Part shown: positions 33,882-42,021 of the stretch, piece by piece | Numbering within the stretch: position 1 is the stretch's first letter | Layout of the letters: every line of letters begins with the position of its first letter | From: Nonomuraea fuscirosea | GTDB taxonomy: Bacteria > Actinomycetota > Actinomycetes > Streptosporangiales > Streptosporangiaceae | Reading direction: 5' to 3' | Assembly (NCBI RefSeq): GCF_003001935.1 | Contig: NZ_PVNG01000031.1 | Location: forward strand, 62,001 to 126,000 | DNA: 64,000 nt | Notes under the pieces: model-generated | Seen by the model: the letters and a program-made list of their open reading frames with translations, nothing else | Database searches by the model: none | What the model was told of the DNA's origin: nothing | Program-made: the position numbers and the translations under genes

Positions 33882-35546
33882 CTATTCCTGCTGCTCCAGG
33901 ACCGTGACGTCGCGTTCGACCCAGGTTCCCCGATGGGAGGTGTCGCCTTCCCACTCGACGGCGTAGGTGTACTCACCCGGCCCGGTGGGGGTGTCGGTGA
34001 AGCTGAAAGAGCCGTCAGGAGCGGGCGTCAGCTCGAACAGCTGGGTCAGGTCGGCGCGGGCGAGCGCGCGGTGCACCTTGAGCGTGGTGGTCGACGGGAA
34101 GACCCGGTCGCCGGCCTTCAGCACGCCGCTGAACTGGAGTTGTTCGCCGACGGACCCTTCTGACGGGCCGGACAGGGTCAGCGACGAAGGGGGCAGAGTG
34201 ATGGATATGGTCCTGTGGGCCTTGCTCCATCGGTGATCTGTGCTGCCGTTCCAGAGCACGTCATACGTGACCTTGGTGGGCGGTTGTGTGTCTGTGATGG
34301 TGAACGTTCCATCTGCCGCGGTCGTCACATCCGGAAGTGGTGTCACAGGACTGCCGCTTATAGGCGACCTACGGGTCACGGTGAGCGTCTGTACGCCAGG
34401 GGCCGAACCGTCGCTCAGCGTGAGGCGTCCTGTCAGGGTGAACTCCTCGTACGCGGTCGCCCTGGACGGCCCCGTCAAGGTCAGCTTGGACGATGGGAGG
34501 GTCACCCCGTGCAGCCGCCACAGCCGGAGCCGCTTGTCATTGTTTCCCCGCAGCACGCCGAAGACGTCGGCCCCGGAGAAGGCGAGACTCCCGAGGGAAT
34601 GGGCCGCCGGTGGGGTGGTCTGGTGCAGCGTCGTCGCCGTGGGAGTGCCGTACAGGGTGAAGGCGCTCTTCCAGCCGCCTGCGATGTGGGCGCCGTCCGG
34701 GCTGATCGCGACGGCCGCCGGGGAGTCTGCCGCTTCCGTGGCGTAGTCGCGGACCTTGGCCAGGCTGGTGGTGTCCCAGGCGGCGAGCTGGTGGGTGTCG
34801 GCAGCCACGGAGATGACGGTCGAGCCGTCGGGCGTCAGCGCGAGGCCGTTCGGGAGACCCTGGTCGTTCGGGTGGCTCTCGATTGTGCCGCGCAGGGTGG
34901 CGGGGGTGTCGCTGACGTCGTATATCAGCAGGTCGGACGACTCGGCGGAGGTGTTGGCCACCGCCAGTGTGTCCCCTGCGACGGCGACCCGGGGTGCGTC
35001 GAACGTGTCGGCGTCGATGGGGACGGGCACCGGCACCGGCGCTGACAGGTCGAGACCGATGACGCCGCCTCCGGTCTCGCGGTAGCAGCCGTGGCCGACC
35101 CACAACCGGCTGCCGGACAGCGACAGGTTCACCGGGCACGGGTAGGCGGTCAGGTCGATGCGCCGGATGATGGTGAGGTCGGCGGTGTCGACTTCGGCCA
35201 CCTGGTGCGAACCGCCCAGCGCGGCGTACAGGCGGGTGCCCTCGGGGCTCAGGGCCAGGCCGGCCGCGGCGGACAGACCGGTGATGCTGCCGGTGAGCAC
35301 GCCCCGGGTGTCCGCGACGATGATCCGGGTGTTCGCGGAGACGAAGACCTTGCCGCCGCCAGCGGCTACGACACCGCTTCGCGATGCGACGGACGGCATG
35401 AGCACGCCGAGGTCGGTCGTGGAGTCGGCGGCTGAGGCGGCCGGCGCGAGTGAGGTGAGCAGGCCGGCCGCCACGGCTAAGGCTCCGCTGAGGGCGAGCA
35501 GGCGGCGCGTCACTGATGAGCCGGCACCGCGTTTCGGTAAGCGCAC
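33882..35546 (-). CDS. Secreted beta-propeller protein with Ig-like repeats
   Basis: A 554-aa exported protein. AGGAGGACAC precedes the GTG at 35546. The signal peptide includes RRLLALSGALAVAAGLLTSL and ends near ASAADS. Residues 40-360 are a YncE/WD-like propeller (ALSPEGTRLYAALGGSHQVA, ALTPDGSTVISVAADTHQLA, AISPDGAHIAGGWKSAF). Two tandem Ig-like modules follow (SKLTLTGPSRATAYEEFTLT and SSLTLSGPSEGSVGEQLQFS), each ending in a YDVLWNGST or YAVEWEGDT strand. No catalytic motif. It is probably a surface adhesion or binding protein. Confidence 0.85.
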   Translation of the reverse strand: MRLPKRGAGSSVTRRLLALSGALAVAAGLLTSLAPAASAADSTTDLGVLMPSVASRSGVVAAGGGKVFVSANTRIIVADTRGVLTGSITGLSAAAGLALSPEGTRLYAALGGSHQVAEVDTADLTIIRRIDLTAYPCPVNLSLSGSRLWVGHGCYRETGGGVIGLDLSAPVPVPVPIDADTFDAPRVAVAGDTLAVANTSAESSDLLIYDVSDTPATLRGTIESHPNDQGLPNGLALTPDGSTVISVAADTHQLAAWDTTSLAKVRDYATEAADSPAAVAISPDGAHIAGGWKSAFTLYGTPTATTLHQTTPPAAHSLGSLAFSGADVFGVLRGNNDKRLRLWRLHGVTLPSSKLTLTGPSRATAYEEFTLTGRLTLSDGSAPGVQTLTVTRRSPISGSPVTPLPDVTTAADGTFTITDTQPPTKVTYDVLWNGSTDHRWSKAHRTISITLPPSSLTLSGPSEGSVGEQLQFSGVLKAGDRVFPSTTTLKVHRALARADLTQLFELTPAPDGSFSFTDTPTGPGEYTYAVEWEGDTSHRGTWVERDVTVLEQQE

Positions 35547-35677
35547 GTGTCCTCCTGGAAGTGCGTATGGGAACATGAGTTCGATGCAATGCGATCATGA
35601 AGGCGGGGGCTCCAGGAGTCAAGCCCCGGCCATGGCGTCGGCTCAATCGCGAGTGGGGGCAGGCCGGGGGCGCGTCG

Positions 35678-36307
35678 TCAGAGGTTCAGGAGTTCGCGGG
35701 GCAGGGCTTCGGCCCACCAGCGTTCGACGCGGTCCGGGGGCCAGCCGCGTTCGGCGGTGAGGGTGGTGTAGACGTCGATGTTGCAGATGGCCGCGTAGAT
35801 GTCGGCGGCGGTCGGCACGTCCAGGCCCGGGCGGAGGGTGCCGGCCGACCACGAGGAGAACACCGCCACGCGGGTCTCGGCGGCGCGGGCGCGGCTGTCG
35901 CGGTAGAGGGCGGCCAGTTCGGGTTCCGTACGGGCGGCTTCGCGGAGCGGGACGATGATGTCTCCGGCGTCTTCGTACAGCCGCCGGTCGAAGGCCGCCA
36001 TCACGGCCAACTGCTGCTCGGGCGTGGCCCCCGGGGCCTCCAGTTCGGCGAGTTGGCGCGAGGGGTCGGCGGACAGGCCGACGGCGTCCGCCAGGGCCCG
36101 GGTCAGGCCGGCCTTGTTGCCGTACACCGAGTAGACCGTCGGCACGGAGACGCCCGCCTCGCGTGCGACGTCGCGTACCGTCGTCGCCGTCCACCCGCGC
36201 GCGACGAAGAGGCGGCGCGCGGCCTGGGCGATCTCGGCGCGGGTCTCCATCGCCTGCGCCGTACGGCGCAGCGAGTCGTAGCGGCGACGGGTCCCCTCTG
36301 CGCTCAT
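35678..36307 (-). CDS. TetR-family regulator
   Basis: A 209-aa protein with the N-terminal helix-turn-helix TVRDVAREAGVSVPTVYSVY after RAEIAQAARRLFVARGWTAT, and a helical C-terminal ligand domain. Start at the ATG at 36307. It lies 11 bases after the end of the membrane-protein gene at 36319-36969 and is almost certainly co-transcribed with it, so it likely controls that pair. The ligand is unknown. Confidence 0.9.
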   Translation of the reverse strand: MSAEGTRRRYDSLRRTAQAMETRAEIAQAARRLFVARGWTATTVRDVAREAGVSVPTVYSVYGNKAGLTRALADAVGLSADPSRQLAELEAPGATPEQQLAVMAAFDRRLYEDAGDIIVPLREAARTEPELAALYRDSRARAAETRVAVFSSWSAGTLRPGLDVPTAADIYAAICNIDVYTTLTAERGWPPDRVERWWAEALPRELLNL

Positions 36308-36318
36308 GCTGAGTGACG

Positions 36319-36969
36319 CTATCGCAGCAGCAGGGAGACGCTGTAGGCGACGATCCAGGTGATCCAGCCCAGCCAGCCGATCAGCCCGGCCAGCCCGAGA
36401 CGGTTGCCGCCTTCGACGTTGTACGGGGCGGCGAGCGCGGACAGCAGGAGCAGGGCGGCGCTGACGTATCCCAGGCCCGCCTGCCAGACGGGGACGAGGC
36501 CGGCGCTGACCCCGGCGGCGGTGAAGCCGAGCAGGGCCATGGCCAGGAATGCCTGGTTGAAGCCGAACAGTACGTTGCTCATCCCCCACAGGCCGGCCAT
36601 CTCGCCGCGTCCGTGGCGGGCGGCCGTTGCCATGCCGAAGCGCAGTGCCTCGACGCAGGTGAACGTGGCGTTCTGCAGCAGCACGCCGGCGAAGCCCACC
36701 AGCGCCCACGCGCCCTGATCTCCGTTTCCGCGCCACAGCACGGAGAGGAGTCCGGCGGCGAAGAGCGTGAGGCACAGCCAGGTCAGCGGCACGAGCACCG
36801 ACGGCTTCTTCAGGGCGTCCGCGATTCCGTTGTACGAGTCGGTGGTCGCGTCCAGACCCTTGCCGGAGGTCGGGAGGGGGAGGCCGGAGCGGAGGTAGAT
36901 GGCGTTGATGACGACTCCTACGAGCACGAACCCGATCCCGCCGAGCCCTCCCAGAACGGTGAACTCCAT
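36319..36969 (-). CDS. Polytopic membrane protein of the TetR operon
   Basis: A 216-aa protein with about six membrane helices (GGIGFVLVGVVINAIYL, VPLTWLCLTLFAAGLLSVLW, WALVGFAGVLLQNATF, LFGFNQAFLAMALLGFTAAG, AALLLLSALAAPY, WLGWITWIVAYSVSLLL). GAGGAG precedes the ATG by seven bases. I do not recognise the family. Genetic pairing with a TetR gene suggests a drug- or stress-induced membrane protein, which is an inference from context. Confidence 0.75.
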   Translation of the reverse strand: MEFTVLGGLGGIGFVLVGVVINAIYLRSGLPLPTSGKGLDATTDSYNGIADALKKPSVLVPLTWLCLTLFAAGLLSVLWRGNGDQGAWALVGFAGVLLQNATFTCVEALRFGMATAARHGRGEMAGLWGMSNVLFGFNQAFLAMALLGFTAAGVSAGLVPVWQAGLGYVSAALLLLSALAAPYNVEGGNRLGLAGLIGWLGWITWIVAYSVSLLLR

Positions 36970-36991
36970 GCCGGCACTCCTCTGCTGTTTT

Positions 36992-37032
36992 GAGTTAACG
37001 CTCCTTATAATCAATATATAGTACGTCAACTC
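36992..37032. promoter_or_regulatory. AT-rich inverted repeat upstream of the TetR operon
   Basis: GAGTTAAC (36992-36999) and GTCAACTC (37025-37032) form an inverted repeat with one mismatch around the most AT-rich 25 bases of the neighbourhood (TATAATCAATATATAG). It is a likely promoter/operator for the TetR operon. Confidence 0.45.
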
Positions 37033-37169
37033 GCTCGGAGGGAGACGAGTTTGCACCCTGGCGGTGGGCAGGAGGGCGAGCCGCGATGGGCGGGGCTGTG
37101 GATCGAGCGGCAGTAAGTCCCCGCGCGGCGGGAGGGAGGTTCCGTCGCGCGGGGGGGTTCGTCGGCCGG

Positions 37170-37601
37170 TCAGACGCGGCCCGAGGTGGCCGTGCAGGAG
37201 GGGTCGCTGGCGTTGTTCCGGTCGAAGACGATCCTGGTCTGGGCGAACAGCGCGTAGTTGGTCGGCCAGGTCCTGTTGACGCCCACGGATCCGGAGCCGT
37301 TGCGGGCGTTGGTCGTCGAGAAGGACCACAGCGACGAGTCCGGCCCGGTCTGGTCCCGGCGGATCTCGCCGTAGACGTCGTTCTGGGTCGAGCCCGACTG
37401 ACCGTTGATGTTCCAGAAGTAACTGGAGACGCTGTGGTTGGTGCCCGAGTTGGTGTAGTTGAAGCCGCCGCTCGCGCTCCAGCCGTTGCCCACGCTGCAC
37501 GAGCCGCTGGTGCTGGCCGCGTGCGCCGCCGTCGTGGTGGCCAGGATGGTGGTCGCCACGACGAGCGAGGTGGTCGCGATTCCGCCGATGATTCTCTTCA
37601 T
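37170..37601 (-). CDS. Small secreted protein, unknown family
   Basis: A 143-aa protein with a clear signal peptide (MKRIIGGIATTSLVVATTIL, cleavage after AHA). The mature part of about 115 residues is rich in Ser, Asn, Thr and Gly, has only two Cys (GSCSVGNGW and DPSCTATSG) able to bridge N- and C-termini, and looks like an all-beta domain (FNYTNSGTNHSVSSYFWNIN). GGAGGAG precedes the ATG. It lies 21 bases downstream of the lipoprotein gene and is likely co-transcribed. Confidence 0.75.
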   Translation of the reverse strand: MKRIIGGIATTSLVVATTILATTTAAHAASTSGSCSVGNGWSASGGFNYTNSGTNHSVSSYFWNINGQSGSTQNDVYGEIRRDQTGPDSSLWSFSTTNARNGSGSVGVNRTWPTNYALFAQTRIVFDRNNASDPSCTATSGRV

Positions 37602-37622
37602 GGTGGTTCTCCTCCGGTTGGT

Positions 37623-38618
37623 TTAGTTCGTTCCGGCGGGGTGCCACTCGACCCGGCCGTTCTGGGTCAGGGTGACCAGCTCCCCTCCTGCGGTGAAGCG
37701 GGCGGTCAGGACGCCGTCCTTCGTCCAGGCGATGTCGCCGGCGGTGTCGAGCGCCGTGAACGTGCCCCCGTCGGCGAAGCCGATGACGTCGTCGCTCGGA
37801 TGAGCGGTGACGCCCGTCTCCGCGACGAAGTCACGACGCCAGGCCGTTCCTCCGTCCGCGCGCAGCCCGGTCACGGTCGTGTGGAAGCGCCCTCCGATGG
37901 TGGCCGTCCGGGTGACGACCGCCGCCGCCCGGCCGCCGGTCACGCACTCGCCCTTGAGCGCGATGGCGACGGCCACGCAGGTCTCCGCCAGGGACGGTCC
38001 CCGTTCCGTACGCCGCCAGCCGTTCGCGTCGCGGGCGAACCTGAGCAGGTGGTCCTGGGGCGCGCCGGTCTTCCACGGGTAGGCGAAGGCGGCGGTCCCG
38101 TCCGTGGACTCGACCCATCGGAACCCCCGGTGCGTGACCGGCAGCCGCTCGGAGCCGTCCGGGCGCACCACCCGGATCCAGGTGCGGCCCGCGTCGTCCG
38201 TCTCCTCCACCACCGCGTCCCCGGCGGATCGGGCGGACAGCACGTGCGCGTGCGCGGCCGGCGAGACCGGGAACGGCGCCCGTCCCGTCCCGCTGAGCAG
38301 GAACGGCCGCAGCGGCGGCGCCTCCTCGGTGGGGATCTGCGAGACGACGGCGTCCGGGCACTCGGCCAGGCAGGTGACCTCGACCCCGTACGCGGCGGCG
38401 TCGCGGTCCTGCCAGACCTGAGTGCCCGAACGGCCGTAACCGGTGAGCAGCCCCGTCTCGGGTGCGTAGAGCACGGCGCCCCCGTGGGAGACGGCGAGCA
38501 GCCGCGCCGGTTGCGGTCCCGTGACGGGCGCGGGGCCGCAGCCGGCGGTCGGCAGGGCTGCCAGTACGGCGGTGAGGGCCATGAGCACGATGCCGCCGGA
38601 CACGCTGCTCGTACGCAA
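37623..38618 (-). CDS. Lipoprotein with propeller-like repeats
   Basis: A 331-aa protein. The lipobox TAGC ends the signal (GGIVLMALTAVLAALPTAGC). The mature part has repeated short strands with Trp and DG/GG turns (LLAVSHGGAVLYAPETGLLT, TQVWQDRDAAAYG, GFADGGTFTALDTAGDIAWT, LVTLTQNGRVEWHPAG), suggesting a PQQ/BamB-like propeller. No enzyme motif. It heads a two-gene unit with the small secreted protein. Confidence 0.75.
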   Translation of the reverse strand: MRTSSVSGGIVLMALTAVLAALPTAGCGPAPVTGPQPARLLAVSHGGAVLYAPETGLLTGYGRSGTQVWQDRDAAAYGVEVTCLAECPDAVVSQIPTEEAPPLRPFLLSGTGRAPFPVSPAAHAHVLSARSAGDAVVEETDDAGRTWIRVVRPDGSERLPVTHRGFRWVESTDGTAAFAYPWKTGAPQDHLLRFARDANGWRRTERGPSLAETCVAVAIALKGECVTGGRAAAVVTRTATIGGRFHTTVTGLRADGGTAWRRDFVAETGVTAHPSDDVIGFADGGTFTALDTAGDIAWTKDGVLTARFTAGGELVTLTQNGRVEWHPAGTN

Positions 38619-38725
38619 TGGCCCTCCTTCTGAGGTCCTGCCGAGGGGATGTCCTGCCGCAGCCAGAATCAGTCAGCGCCCGTGATCGCGGTAAGACTGT
38701 TTCGTTGGGGACCGAAAGACGCACG

Positions 38726-39784
38726 TCAACGTACGTCCGGCTCCCGCCTGCGGGAATGCGCGGCCTTCGCACCCGGTGCGCCGGCGAGCAGGTCGGCGCC
38801 CAGCCGGGTGGTGTGGTGCAGCATCAGGTTGGCGCGCCGGATGCTGACGATCAGGCCGGCCCGGCGCAGGACGTGCGCGTGCTCGCTGGCCGTCGACATC
38901 GAGATGCCCGTTCTGGCGGCCAGTTCGCTGGTGGTGCAGCCTGGCATCCGGTCGACGAGGGTCAGGAGCTCGGCTCGTTTCCGGCCCAGCAGCGCCGCCA
39001 GAGCGTCACCTCCGGTGGTGTTCTGTACGGTCTGGCGGGGCGAGGGGTAGGCGAGTACGGGCGGCAGGGCCGGGTCCACCAGTGCGACGGGGTTCGCCCG
39101 GCAGAAGTACGACGGGATGAGGGTCAGCCCGCGTCCGCGCAGGTGGATCTCCCGGCCGGCTCCCGCCGGGTAGTCGACCTCCAGCACGGGAGGACGCCAG
39201 CGCATCGTCGGAGTCAGGTGGCCGAGCAGCTGTTCGGCGCCGCCTCTGAGCAGGTGGCGGTGCATGACGGCACGTTCGGTGGCCAGTGCGCGGTCCACTT
39301 CGGGCCAGTGAGGGGTGAGTACGGCGCGGCAGTAATCGGTGACGACCCGGACGAACCGGCGCATGGCTGCCGGGTCGCCGCGGGCGAGCTCGTCCAGGTT
39401 CGCCGAGGGCAGGCCGCTGCTGCGGCGCAGGATGTCCATCTCACGCCGGAGACGTTGCCGAGGGGTGTCCGACAGCGCCTGGAACGCGGCCGTGTCTCCC
39501 AGCTGGGCCTGGATCGGGGTGAGGAAGTCGGGGAAGTACGGGCCCCGGGGAGCGAGCGGCAGCAGCGTGGTGCGTACGGACGGCAGCAGGCCGCTCCCGG
39601 TCAGCCGGGGCAGCGCCTGCCGCCGCCAGGAGGTCAGCGCTGCCCCGCCGTCGCGGGACTGCAGGCGGTGCAGGCTGCCCACCATCTCCCACATCAGGTC
39701 GGTCCGGGGAGCGACGCGGGTGAGCGCGAGATCCTCCGCGGTGAACACGATCCTCAGCACGCTTCCGACGTGCCCTCTCACCAT
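38726..39784 (-). CDS. ArsR-like winged-helix regulator (DUF5937 type), second copy
   Basis: About 352 aa. Paralogue of the regulator at 845-1837: same opening (LRIVFTAEDLALTRVAPRTD), the same IHLRGRGLTLIPSYFCRANP segment, and a C-terminal winged helix (ELAARTGISMSTASEHAHVL). The start could be the ATG at 39784 or a GTG at 39760. Two copies in one window imply an expanded family. Target unknown; no dyad was assigned with certainty. Confidence 0.75.
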   Translation of the reverse strand: MVRGHVGSVLRIVFTAEDLALTRVAPRTDLMWEMVGSLHRLQSRDGGAALTSWRRQALPRLTGSGLLPSVRTTLLPLAPRGPYFPDFLTPIQAQLGDTAAFQALSDTPRQRLRREMDILRRSSGLPSANLDELARGDPAAMRRFVRVVTDYCRAVLTPHWPEVDRALATERAVMHRHLLRGGAEQLLGHLTPTMRWRPPVLEVDYPAGAGREIHLRGRGLTLIPSYFCRANPVALVDPALPPVLAYPSPRQTVQNTTGGDALAALLGRKRAELLTLVDRMPGCTTSELAARTGISMSTASEHAHVLRRAGLIVSIRRANLMLHHTTRLGADLLAGAPGAKAAHSRRREPDVR

Positions 39785-39915
39785 CGTTCCCGTCCTGGGT
39801 CCGAGCTGACGGCGACGACCTGAGGATCAGTTCTTCTTCTTGCACCGGGCGGGCTTCGTCGCGTCGGGCGAGAGCTTTTTCGATCCGCGGCAGTTCCAGC
39901 GAAGGTCGGAAGCAT
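39778..39915 (-). CDS. Possible 45-aa small gene or frameshifted cationic peptide
   Basis: An ATG at 39915 with AGGAAGGA seven bases upstream opens a 45-codon frame that ends at the start of the regulator at 39784. The frame shifted by one base reads SDLRWNCRGSKKLSPDATKP then ARCKKKN and stops at 39827-39829, which looks more protein-like: cationic with two Cys. Either the in-frame ORF is a coupling leader, or a one-base shift hides a small basic peptide gene. Evidence is thin. Confidence 0.25.
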   Translation of the reverse strand: MLPTFAGTAADRKSSRPTRRSPPGARRRTDPQVVAVSSDPGRERW

Positions 39916-39975
39916 GGGCTGTCCTTCCTGCGTCAGGTCGGTGGGTGACGTCTCCTGTTGTAGGAGGCCCACTGG

Positions 39976-40006
39976 TTGTCCAGCGAGGGCGAGAGGCGCT
40001 GGACAA
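39976..40006. promoter_or_regulatory. Perfect 10-bp inverted repeat downstream of the XRE gene
   Basis: TTGTCCAGCG (39976-39985) and CGCTGGACAA (39997-40006) with an 11-base spacer, in the 267-base gap between the XRE-type gene and the regulator at 38726-39784. It could be an operator for the downstream unit; the lack of a T-tract argues against a simple terminator. Confidence 0.45.
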
Positions 40007-40051
40007 TCAACGCACGGACCGGCCGGGGCAGTGACCTGCGGTGAGACGTTG

Positions 40052-40924
40052 TCAGGAGCCCGCGGGTCCCAGGGCTCGACTGGCGTCGAGGCTCATGTCC
40101 TGGGTGCCGATGACGGACAGGAGTTCCAGCTGGGCCGCCCCTCGGGTGCCGGCCGGCGCGGTGAACCACAGGAGGCGTTGGCGGCCGTCCTCGCTGAAGA
40201 GGCTGTGGCAGTCGACCTCGATGATGCCCAGCGTCGGGTGCACCAGGCGCTTGTGGTCGGCTCGGCGGAGGGCCACCCGGTGGTCGTCCCACAGGGTCGC
40301 GAACTCGGTGCTGCGGCGTCGCAGGGTGGCCACCAGGCGCAGGACGTGGGGGTCGCGGCCGCGGCGGGCGGCGACCGCGCGCAGGTCGGAGACGAAGACG
40401 CGGGAGTGGTGCGGGTGTTCGTCCGGGGGGTAGAGCGTGCGGGCGGCGGGGTCGGTGAACCAGCGGTAGACGTAGCCGGCCTGCGGGCCGGTCCGCATCG
40501 GGTGGCGGCCGATCAGGGCGGCGGCCAGGTCGTTCTGGGCCAGGGTCTCGTGCAGGTCGGTGATGATCATCGCCGGTGTGGTGGCGAGGCGGTCGAGCAT
40601 GGCGAGCATGGCCGGCTGGACGTGCGCGATCGGGCCGTGTGCCGCCGGGACGGGGCGGCCCGCGAGGTGGAACAGGTGGTCGCGTTCATCGCCCTCCAGG
40701 CGTAGCGCGCGGGCGAGTGCGGCCAGGGTCTGGGCCGAGGGCTGGACGCCGCGGCCGCGTTCCAGCTCCGTGTAGTAGTCCGCCGACAGGCTCGCGAGCT
40801 GGGCGACCTCCTCGCGGCGCAGCCCGGGCACCCGGCGCCGGGGGCCGGTGGGCAGGCCGACGTCGGACGGCCGGACGCGGGCGCGGCGGGTCTTCAGGAA
40901 CGCGGCCAGTTCGGGGAGGTTCAC
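40052..40924 (-). CDS. XRE-type regulator with MmyB-like ligand domain
   Basis: A 290-aa protein. N-terminal helix-turn-helix (GLRREEVAQLASLSADYYTE, LERGRGVQPSAQTLAALARA) followed by a C-terminal MmyB-like domain (QAGYVYRWFTDPAARTLYPP, LRLVATLRRRSTEFATLWDD). Such regulators usually lie beside an oxidoreductase they control. Here the divergent neighbour at 41058 is an NADP-dependent oxidoreductase, with a dyad between. Starts at a GTG. Confidence 0.92.
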   Translation of the reverse strand: MNLPELAAFLKTRRARVRPSDVGLPTGPRRRVPGLRREEVAQLASLSADYYTELERGRGVQPSAQTLAALARALRLEGDERDHLFHLAGRPVPAAHGPIAHVQPAMLAMLDRLATTPAMIITDLHETLAQNDLAAALIGRHPMRTGPQAGYVYRWFTDPAARTLYPPDEHPHHSRVFVSDLRAVAARRGRDPHVLRLVATLRRRSTEFATLWDDHRVALRRADHKRLVHPTLGIIEVDCHSLFSEDGRQRLLWFTAPAGTRGAAQLELLSVIGTQDMSLDASRALGPAGS

Positions 40925-40957
40925 CCTTCCATGGTGACTCCTGGCGGCAAGTCGTAG

Positions 40958-40978
40958 CCAGGGGGTGCTGACCCCTGG
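40958..40978. promoter_or_regulatory. Candidate operator between XRE regulator and oxidoreductase
   Basis: CCAGGGG (40958-40964) and CCCCTGG (40972-40978) are perfect 7-bp arms separated by 7 bases in the 133-base divergent gap. The position fits repression of one or both genes by the XRE-type regulator. Confidence 0.5.
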
Positions 40979-41057
40979 GTGAGCTCAGCCCTGGTGGGCG
41001 GGCGGACTTCGGGCGAGCGTGAACGGGAAGCCGTTACCCCTAGCAGGAGGGCTCCTC

Positions 41058-41987
41058 ATGCGTGTCATCATTCAGCGCGCGCTCGGCGGGCCGGGCGTGC
41101 TCGAACTCGCCGAGGTCGAGCGGCCGGAGCCGGGCTTCGGGCAGGTGCTCATCGCGACCGGGGCGATCGGGGTCAATCCGGTCGACGTGCACGTACGCTC
41201 GGGCGCCCTGCCGCTGCTCGGCGAGCCGCCGTTCACGCTCGGCTGGGACGTCGCCGGCGTCGTCGAGGCCGTCGGCCCCGGCGTGTCCGCGTTCTCCGAA
41301 GGCGACGAGGTGCTCGGACTGCTCGCCATGCCGGGCGCGGGCAACACCTATGCCGAGTACGTGCTCGCGTCGGTCAACGAGATCGTGGCCAGACCCACGG
41401 GGCTGAGTGTCGAGCAGGCGGCGGGGCTGCCGATGGCCGGTCTCACCGCCTGGCAGGGTCTCGTCGGTCTGGCCCGGGTCGAGCCAGGGCAGCGGGTGCT
41501 GGTGCATCGTGCGGCCGGCGGTGTCGGGCATCTCGCCGTACAGATCGCCAAGGCCCGGGGTGCTCATGTCGTCGCCACGGCGAGCGCGGGGAGGCATGAG
41601 CTGCTGCGCCGGCTCGGTGTGGACGAGCCGGTCGATTATCGGGCCCGCGACTTCACCGAGGTCGAGCCGGTCGATGTGGTGCTCGATCTGGTCGGCGGCT
41701 CGGACGGTGACCGGTCGGCACGCGTCGTTCGCCCGGGTGGGGTGCTGGTCAGCGCCTATCCGCAGGACACGGGGGTCACGCCGGAGCTGGTCGCCGGGCT
41801 CGGCATCCGGCATGCCGTCCTTGTCGTGCATTCGTCCGCTCCTGATCTCGCCCGGCTGACGTCGCTGGCCGGGGAAGGGCGGCTCACCGTGCACGTCGAT
41901 CAGGTGTGGTCGCTGGCCGAGGTGGCCAAGGCGCACGAGGCCGTCGAAGGCGGGGCGGTCACGGGGAAGCTCGTGCTCGTGCCCTGA
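41058..41987 (+). CDS. NADP-dependent quinone-oxidoreductase-like enzyme
   Basis: A 309-aa zinc-free MDR-family enzyme starting MRVIIQRALGGPGVLELAEV behind AGGAGG. It has GVNPVDVHVRSG, the cofactor motif HRAAGGVGHLAVQIAKARGA and a DVVLDLVGGSDG segment. It reduces quinones or enones with NADPH; the substrate is not evident. The regulator at 40052 is divergent. A second enzyme of the same family lies at 44288, also beside a divergent regulator. Confidence 0.92.
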   Translation: MRVIIQRALGGPGVLELAEVERPEPGFGQVLIATGAIGVNPVDVHVRSGALPLLGEPPFTLGWDVAGVVEAVGPGVSAFSEGDEVLGLLAMPGAGNTYAEYVLASVNEIVARPTGLSVEQAAGLPMAGLTAWQGLVGLARVEPGQRVLVHRAAGGVGHLAVQIAKARGAHVVATASAGRHELLRRLGVDEPVDYRARDFTEVEPVDVVLDLVGGSDGDRSARVVRPGGVLVSAYPQDTGVTPELVAGLGIRHAVLVVHSSAPDLARLTSLAGEGRLTVHVDQVWSLAEVAKAHEAVEGGAVTGKLVLVP

Positions 41988-42021
41988 TGAAGATCCCGTA
42001 CGGACGAAGGTGAGGAGAATC

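Noticed and set aside
37004..37029. Possible -35 TTGACG and -10 TATAAG on the minus strand before the TetR operon
   Set aside because: Spacing is only 14 bases, too short for a normal promoter; kept only as an AT-rich regulatory patch.
41045..41056. AGGAG-GG-CTCCT dyad over the ribosome site of the oxidoreductase
   Set aside because: Five-base arms containing the Shine-Dalgarno sequence arise easily by chance.
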